Shown here: positions 62,165 to 64,000 of the stretch, piece after piece
Numbering within the stretch: position 1 is the first letter of the stretch
Layout: the number at the start of each line of letters is the position of its first letter
Assembly (NCBI RefSeq): GCF_001511835.1
Contig: NZ_LN997848.1
Span: 930,001-994,000, forward strand
Direction of reading: 5' to 3'
DNA: 64,000 bases
Source of the DNA: Magnetospirillum sp. XM-1
Lineage (GTDB): Bacteria; Pseudomonadota; Alphaproteobacteria; Rhodospirillales; Magnetospirillaceae
Program-made: the position numbers and the translations under genes
The notes under the pieces: generated by a model
What the model saw: the letters and a program-made list of their open reading frames with translations, nothing else
Databases searched by the model: none
What the model was told of the DNA's origin: nothing

Positions 62165-63610
62165 TTACCTGGCAGCCCCTCCCCGAATGGCGAGCAATTC
62201 CGGCAGGAGCACGTCGATCGCCGGGGGCAGGCCCTGCCGCAGGATCTCGGCCGTCTGGTCGGTGAGCAGCCGGGGCAGGCGGACTCCATGGGAGCGATAG
62301 CCGGGAAACAGGGTTTCCAGGTCGGCCACCAGGATTTCGCCGGCGGCCTTGGCCATGGCGTATTCGGTCATGCCCCTGGGCCGTTCCGTGACGAAGACGG
62401 ACGACGGGTAGAAGCCGGTCACGTCTCTGGCCCCCCCATCCCACAAGGCTTGAAGCAGGGCGTGATAGCCCTGGACGTAAAAGGCCATGAAACGCTCCAG
62501 CAGGGCGGCGTCGAAGGCCATGGTCCGGGCGCGCGAGATGTAGCCGGTAGCGAAGTAGTAGACATGGCTGGGACGGTTCGGCCCCAGCCCGGCCAGTTGC
62601 GTCGCCGCCGGCTGGGTGACGTCGTAGGCGAAGCACTGGGACTCTCCTCCGAAACGGCGGATTTCCTCCACGACGCGCTCGGCATCGTCTCGCCCCACCG
62701 CATAGGTCACCCAGGTCCGACCGCCGCCGGCGGCGATGGCTTTGGCGGTCAGTTCGCCCAGCCCGCGCGAACCGCCGACCACCAGCGCGGTCTGTCCGGC
62801 GAAGGCGTCGGGCGCGACGTGTCGGGCCAGATCGGCCAATGACGGCTGGCTTGGCGGGGGCGGGGGCGAGAACGCCTGGATGGTGCCATCGAAGGCGCCG
62901 TTGCCCACCGTCATGGTGACCATGCTGAAGCGGGAATCCGTGTCGGTGACCCGGTATTCCAGGGGGGGCGTCAGACCGCGATGATGCCAGCGCAAGGCAA
63001 GGCGGGAAAAGACCGATCGCAACCCCGGGCAATACACCCCCACCAGTTGCGAGCAGGCCGCCAGATCCCGCAGGACCGGCGCGCCGAACCGGGCGGCGGC
63101 GGTGGGGAAGATCGAGACGAAGTCATCGGCCGACACCACATGGGGGACGGTGCCGTGCTGACCGGCAAGATCATCGAAGGCGATGTCCCGGGGAGCGGCA
63201 GGCGGGGCCAGGACAGAGTCCCGCACCTCGTCGGAGGCTTGCGGCAGCGCCGCACCGCCCAGGCGGATGGAGGCGGCAACCTTGTCGCCGGCCACGACGG
63301 CAAGGCGCAGATCGGCGCCATCGTGGCGGCGCAGCCGCAGGCTGATCTCCTCGCCGAGATAGACCGGGTGGGGAAACTGCACTTCCAGGCTGCCGATGCC
63401 ATCGGGGCAGGCGGGGGATTGGGCCAATTGCTCCAGCGCCCACAACACCGTGTGGATTCCATGCACCACCACGTCGCCGACGATGGAACGCCGCGCCGCC
63501 AAGGCGTCCATATGAATGGGGTTGCCATCGCCGGACAGCCGCGCGAAGACCTCCTGATCCCGGATGTCGAACCGGCGCGTGCCAAGGATCACGGGGGCTT
63601 CTTTGGACAT
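62165..63610 (-). CDS. Hotdog (MaoC-like)-hotdog-SDR fusion protein
   Basis: A 481-residue fusion. Residues 10-60 hold the MaoC-type dehydratase signature (FARLSGDGNPIHMD, D28 and H33); residues about 135-260 look like a second hotdog repeat (SQLVGVYCPG; FSMVTMTVGNG); residues about 270-481 are a short-chain dehydrogenase with LVVGGSRGLGE and YAMAK. This would combine 3-hydroxyacyl dehydration/hydration with ketoacyl reduction in one chain. It lies upstream of the ACP gene on the same strand. Probably it prepares or modifies a short acyl chain on the carrier, for example a 3-hydroxyacyl group; the substrate is not proven. Confidence 0.8.
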   Translation of the reverse strand: MSKEAPVILGTRRFDIRDQEVFARLSGDGNPIHMDALAARRSIVGDVVVHGIHTVLWALEQLAQSPACPDGIGSLEVQFPHPVYLGEEISLRLRRHDGADLRLAVVAGDKVAASIRLGGAALPQASDEVRDSVLAPPAAPRDIAFDDLAGQHGTVPHVVSADDFVSIFPTAAARFGAPVLRDLAACSQLVGVYCPGLRSVFSRLALRWHHRGLTPPLEYRVTDTDSRFSMVTMTVGNGAFDGTIQAFSPPPPPSQPSLADLARHVAPDAFAGQTALVVGGSRGLGELTAKAIAAGGGRTWVTYAVGRDDAERVVEEIRRFGGESQCFAYDVTQPAATQLAGLGPNRPSHVYYFATGYISRARTMAFDAALLERFMAFYVQGYHALLQALWDGGARDVTGFYPSSVFVTERPRGMTEYAMAKAAGEILVADLETLFPGYRSHGVRLPRLLTDQTAEILRQGLPPAIDVLLPELLAIRGGAAR

Positions 63611-63679
63611 GGCGGATGTTCCACGACGATGGAAGGGCGGTCCTTAACTAAACGTCGGGCCGGGCCGGGACAAGGGACT

Positions 63680-64000
63680 TCAGCCGCTTGCCGCCAGCAC
63701 CCGGACCACCCGCAGCCCCAGGTCCAGCGGACTGGGACCGGAGGCGGGGGCGCGCACCGCCTGGGTGAACAGGCGGACGGCGCGGGCCAGCGGCATTTCC
63801 GGCTCCACCGCCAGGGGCTCTCCGATGCCCGCCGGCCAAGGGAAACCCGGTGACGGCGGATGGCGGGTAAGCTTGTTCATGGCCACGTCGTCGAACAGCA
63901 GCACGCCCCGCTCGCCATGAACCGCCAGCCGCCGGCACTTGTCCATGGTGTTGCACAGCCGGGTCCGAGCCTCGACGGAGCCGAACCGGAGGGTCAGGGT
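63680..64000 (-). CDS. C-terminal part of a Gfo/Idh-like oxidoreductase, 5' end outside window
   Basis: The minus-strand frame is open from the window edge to a stop at 63680, giving at least 106 residues (LTLRFGSVEARTRLCNTMDK at the visible N-terminus, later VLLFDDVAMNKLTR and GEPLAVEPEMPLARAV). The segments VHGERGVLLFDD and a trailing AVRLFTQAV helix resemble the C-terminal domain of sugar oxidoreductases of the Gfo/Idh/MocA family. Only the end is present, so the family call is weak. It lies 69 bases ahead of the fusion gene and may start the same transcript. Confidence 0.55.
   Translation of the reverse strand, partial: TLTLRFGSVEARTRLCNTMDKCRRLAVHGERGVLLFDDVAMNKLTRHPPSPGFPWPAGIGEPLAVEPEMPLARAVRLFTQAVRAPASGPSPLDLGLRVVRVLAASG

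Noticed and set aside
1..64000. CRISPR array, tRNA genes, insertion sequences, phage or magnetosome genes
   Set aside because: No regularly spaced repeat, cloverleaf, transposase motif or mam-type gene was seen on reading.

Overview
The window is GC-rich and consists almost entirely of surface-polysaccharide (O-antigen/capsule type) genes. The one clear housekeeping gene is purH. Codon use, dense ATGA/GTGA/TGATG stop-start overlaps and the gene families suggest an alphaproteobacterium, perhaps a Magnetospirillum-like member of the Rhodospirillales. That assignment is an inference from style, not from a marker gene. No tRNA, rRNA, IS element, CRISPR array or phage gene was seen, and no stretch of 300 bases or more lacks a gene.

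Layout. (1) 1-13982, plus strand: nucleotide-sugar genes (LIC12162-like transferase, cut by the window edge; glucose-1-phosphate cytidylyltransferase; two SDR enzymes; an RmlC-like epimerase; a Gfo/Idh oxidoreductase; two PLP aminotransferases; a NeuD/PglD-like and a GNAT/FemAB-like acyltransferase), two GT2 enzymes and a large membrane protein. (2) 13992-16883, minus: SDR epimerase, an internally duplicated flavin-reductase-like protein and a hexapeptide acetyltransferase. (3) 17044-24909, plus: methyltransferase, AsnB-type amidotransferase, Wzy_C/O-antigen ligase-like protein, SIS isomerase, WecB-type epimerase and a GT-C-like membrane protein. (4) 24922-33516, minus: GMC oxidoreductase, GT2, aminotransferase, two methyltransferases, purH and a WbpM/CapD-type dehydratase. 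(5) 33679-40604, plus (with one minus methyltransferase): two membrane proteins, a second AsnB and a GT2. (6) 40614-45210, minus: probable Wzy polymerase, methyltransferase, second Wzy_C protein and FkbM methyltransferase. (7) 45352-57473, plus: two radical SAM proteins, then a tightly coupled run of seven GT-B type glycosyltransferases with a Wzx-like flippase. (8) 57445-64000, minus: an acyl-transfer module (MBOAT, SGNH protein, 40-residue membrane microprotein, FkbH-like protein, acyl carrier protein), a hotdog-hotdog-SDR fusion and the C-terminus of an oxidoreductase.

Together these genes can make several unusual sugars (CDP-activated hexose; aminosugars through oxidation, transamination and acylation; uronamides through AsnB). 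They can also build a repeat unit with many transferases, flip it (Wzx), polymerise it (Wzy), ligate it (Wzy_C proteins) and decorate it with methyl and acyl groups. The most notable part is block 8. Its gene set matches the logic of the Gram-positive Dlt D-alanylation system (carrier protein, MBOAT, SGNH, and a tiny membrane protein ending in a Tyr-x-x-Phe motif), but the loader is an FkbH-like enzyme instead of DltA.
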